Assembly (NCBI RefSeq): GCF_913777625.1
Contig: NZ_CAJYTI010000039.1
Span: 62,001 to 126,000, forward strand
DNA length: 64,000 nt
Direction: 5' to 3'
Origin: an uncultured Sphingomonas sp.
Lineage (GTDB): Bacteria; Pseudomonadota; Alphaproteobacteria; Sphingomonadales; Sphingomonadaceae
Numbering within the stretch: position 1 is the first letter of the stretch; every line of letters starts with the position of its first letter. The notes under the pieces were generated by a model, which was not told where the DNA came from, did not search any database, and was given only the letters and a program-made list of their open reading frames with translations. Both the position numbers and the translations under genes were made by a program. Shown piece by piece: positions 62,665-64,000 of the stretch.

Positions 62665-64000
62665 GCGCCTGACCCTCGCCTGCCTCGCCGTCGCCACCGC
62701 CCTGTCGGGGTGCGGTACGACGCCGGCCTATCGCCCGCCCGTGGTCCCCGCCCCGCCCGCATTCAAGGAGGCTGGTCCCTGGACCCTTGCCGCCCCGGCA
62801 CTGCCCGCCGATGGCCGCTGGTGGACGATCTTCGCCGATCCGGTGCTCGACGGCCTCGAGCGCAAGGTCGCCAGCGACAATCCCACGCTGCAAGGCGCGC
62901 TCGGCCGCTACGAGGCGGCACGGGCCTATGTCCGCCAGGCCGGCGCGGGGCTGCTGCCCAGCATCGGCGTGCGGGCCGACGTGACCCAGAACCGCCAGTC
63001 CGACAACCGGCCCTTGCGCGGCAGCAACCAGCCCGATGTCTATGCGGCGGACACGCTGTCCGCCGGCATCGGCTGGGAGCCCGATCTGTGGGGTGGCCTG
63101 CATGCCCGCGTTGCCGCCGGCCGCGCCGAAGCGCAGGCGAGCGGCGATGACCTCGCCGCGATCCGGCTCGCGCTCGAAACCGAGCTGGCACAGCGCTATG
63201 TCGAGCTGCGCGGGCTCGATGCGCAGGCGCAGATGCTCGGCGATACGGTGAATGCCTATGCCCAGGCCGATGCGCTGATCCGCCGGCGCTTTGCCGGCGG
63301 CATCGCCTCCGGCATCGACGTGGCCCGCGCCGGCGCACTGCTCGCCGATGCCCGCGCGCAGCTTGCCGATATCGCAGCGTCGCGGGCGCTGGTCGAGCAC
63401 GCCATCGCCAGCCTGGTCGGACAGCCCGCGAGCGCCTTTTCGCTGGCCCCTGCAGCCGGTCAGCCGGCGATCCCGGCCGTGCCGTCGGTCCTGCCTTCGA
63501 CACTGCTGCAGCGCCGGCCGGATGTCGCCGCTGCCGAACGCCGGATGTTCGCCGCCAATCAGGGCATCGGCGTTGCCCGCGCGGCCTTCTTCCCGTCGAT
63601 CACGCTCGGCGGTAGCGGCGGGGTTCAGAACACCGCGCTGGCCGGGCTGGTCGCCGCGCCGAACACGCTGTGGTCGATCGGCCCGAGCGCGATCCTGTCG
63701 ATCTTCGACGGCGGCAGGCGCAAGGCCGAACTCGCCGCCGCCCGCGCCCGCTGGACCGAGGCAACTGCCGACTATCGCGGCCACGTGCTCACCGCGTTTC
63801 AGCAGGTCGAGGACGGACTGGCCCAGTTGCATCACTTCGGAGACGAGGCAGATGCCCAGGCAGATGCCGTCCGCTTGGCAGGCGACGCCGAGCACCTGGC
63901 GCTCAATCGCTACGAGAAGGGCGTGGTCACATATCTCGACGTCGCGACCGCGCAGGCCTCGGCGCTGCAGGCGCGGCGTAAGGCACTCGACCTGCAAACC
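62657..64000 (+). CDS. RND outer-membrane lipoprotein channel (NodT/TolC family), C-terminus beyond window
   Basis: 448 residues are visible of a protein beginning MRKRLTLACLAVATALSGC, a lipoprotein signal with Cys19. The first structural repeat is KVASDNPTLQGALGRYEAAR and a second is LPSTLLQRRPDVAAAERRMF, the two-repeat pattern of efflux outer-membrane channels of the NodT family. It starts at ATG 62657 with the adaptor's stop codon overlapping (ATGCGTAA). The gene continues past base 64000, so the stop is not seen; probably about 20-40 residues are missing. Confidence 0.9.
   Translation, partial: MRKRLTLACLAVATALSGCGTTPAYRPPVVPAPPAFKEAGPWTLAAPALPADGRWWTIFADPVLDGLERKVASDNPTLQGALGRYEAARAYVRQAGAGLLPSIGVRADVTQNRQSDNRPLRGSNQPDVYAADTLSAGIGWEPDLWGGLHARVAAGRAEAQASGDDLAAIRLALETELAQRYVELRGLDAQAQMLGDTVNAYAQADALIRRRFAGGIASGIDVARAGALLADARAQLADIAASRALVEHAIASLVGQPASAFSLAPAAGQPAIPAVPSVLPSTLLQRRPDVAAAERRMFAANQGIGVARAAFFPSITLGGSGGVQNTALAGLVAAPNTLWSIGPSAILSIFDGGRRKAELAAARARWTEATADYRGHVLTAFQQVEDGLAQLHHFGDEADAQADAVRLAGDAEHLALNRYEKGVVTYLDVATAQASALQARRKALDLQT

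Overview
The window is GC-rich chromosomal DNA (outside one short AT-richer patch) from an alphaproteobacterium, most likely a sphingomonad (Sphingomonas or a close relative). Evidence: a GcrA cell-cycle regulator, several TonB-dependent receptors with N-terminal 'VVTG' motifs, a DUF6481 small protein, an SPAP-like alkaline phosphatase, and the lepB-rnc-era and petABC arrangements. Almost all of it is ordinary, densely packed core and accessory gene content. I saw no rRNA, tRNA, CRISPR array, prophage or intact insertion sequence.

Layout. 1-4.1 kb: 5' part of pgi (minus), then lepB-rnc and era, with an AT-richer, oppositely oriented small secreted-protein gene wedged between rnc and era. 4.1-9.5 kb (minus): a large TonB receptor, a DUF6250-like secreted protein, a Tat-exported DOPA-dioxygenase-family protein and a thioredoxin-like protein. 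9.7-12.8 kb (plus): 1-Cys peroxiredoxin, class I amidotransferase, DUF1801, FUSC. 12.8-17.7 kb (minus): AAA ATPase, lipoprotein, apt, and the cytochrome bc1 operon petA-petB-petC. 17.8-22.4 kb: trmL-hemF-GNAT, two membrane proteins (minus), lipB and a small lipoprotein. 22.6-27.5 kb: secreted hypotheticals, queC-queE, hslO and a cluster of four small-protein genes headed by a cold-shock gene. 27.8-34.9 kb: an Ala/Glu/Lys-rich protein, argD-argF, a patatin lipoprotein, an HD-GYP protein and an ABC-2 permease. 35-44 kb: gcrA, parE, a sphingomonad-type secreted protein, a siderophore-type TonB receptor, DUF1624, GNAT and AIM24-like genes. 44.4-50.3 kb: a complete valine/isobutyrate degradation set (mmsA, isobutyryl-CoA dehydrogenase, 3-hydroxyisobutyryl-CoA hydrolase, enoyl-CoA hydratase, mmsB). 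50.5-64 kb: DsbD/ScsB, alkaline phosphatase, SDR plus GH130-like pair, then a two-component system followed by an RND efflux permease-adaptor-outer-membrane-channel operon that runs off the window.

The most unusual signal is non-coding. Eight 95-140 bp mirror-symmetric REP-pair elements (REPIN-like) of four sequence families fill gaps from 28.6 to 50.5 kb, with five of them around the valine operon genes. In at least two cases (argF and mmsB) the terminal G-rich arm of the element is the Shine-Dalgarno sequence of the next gene and lies inside a perfect REP hairpin. This suggests the repeats have been captured as translational control elements.
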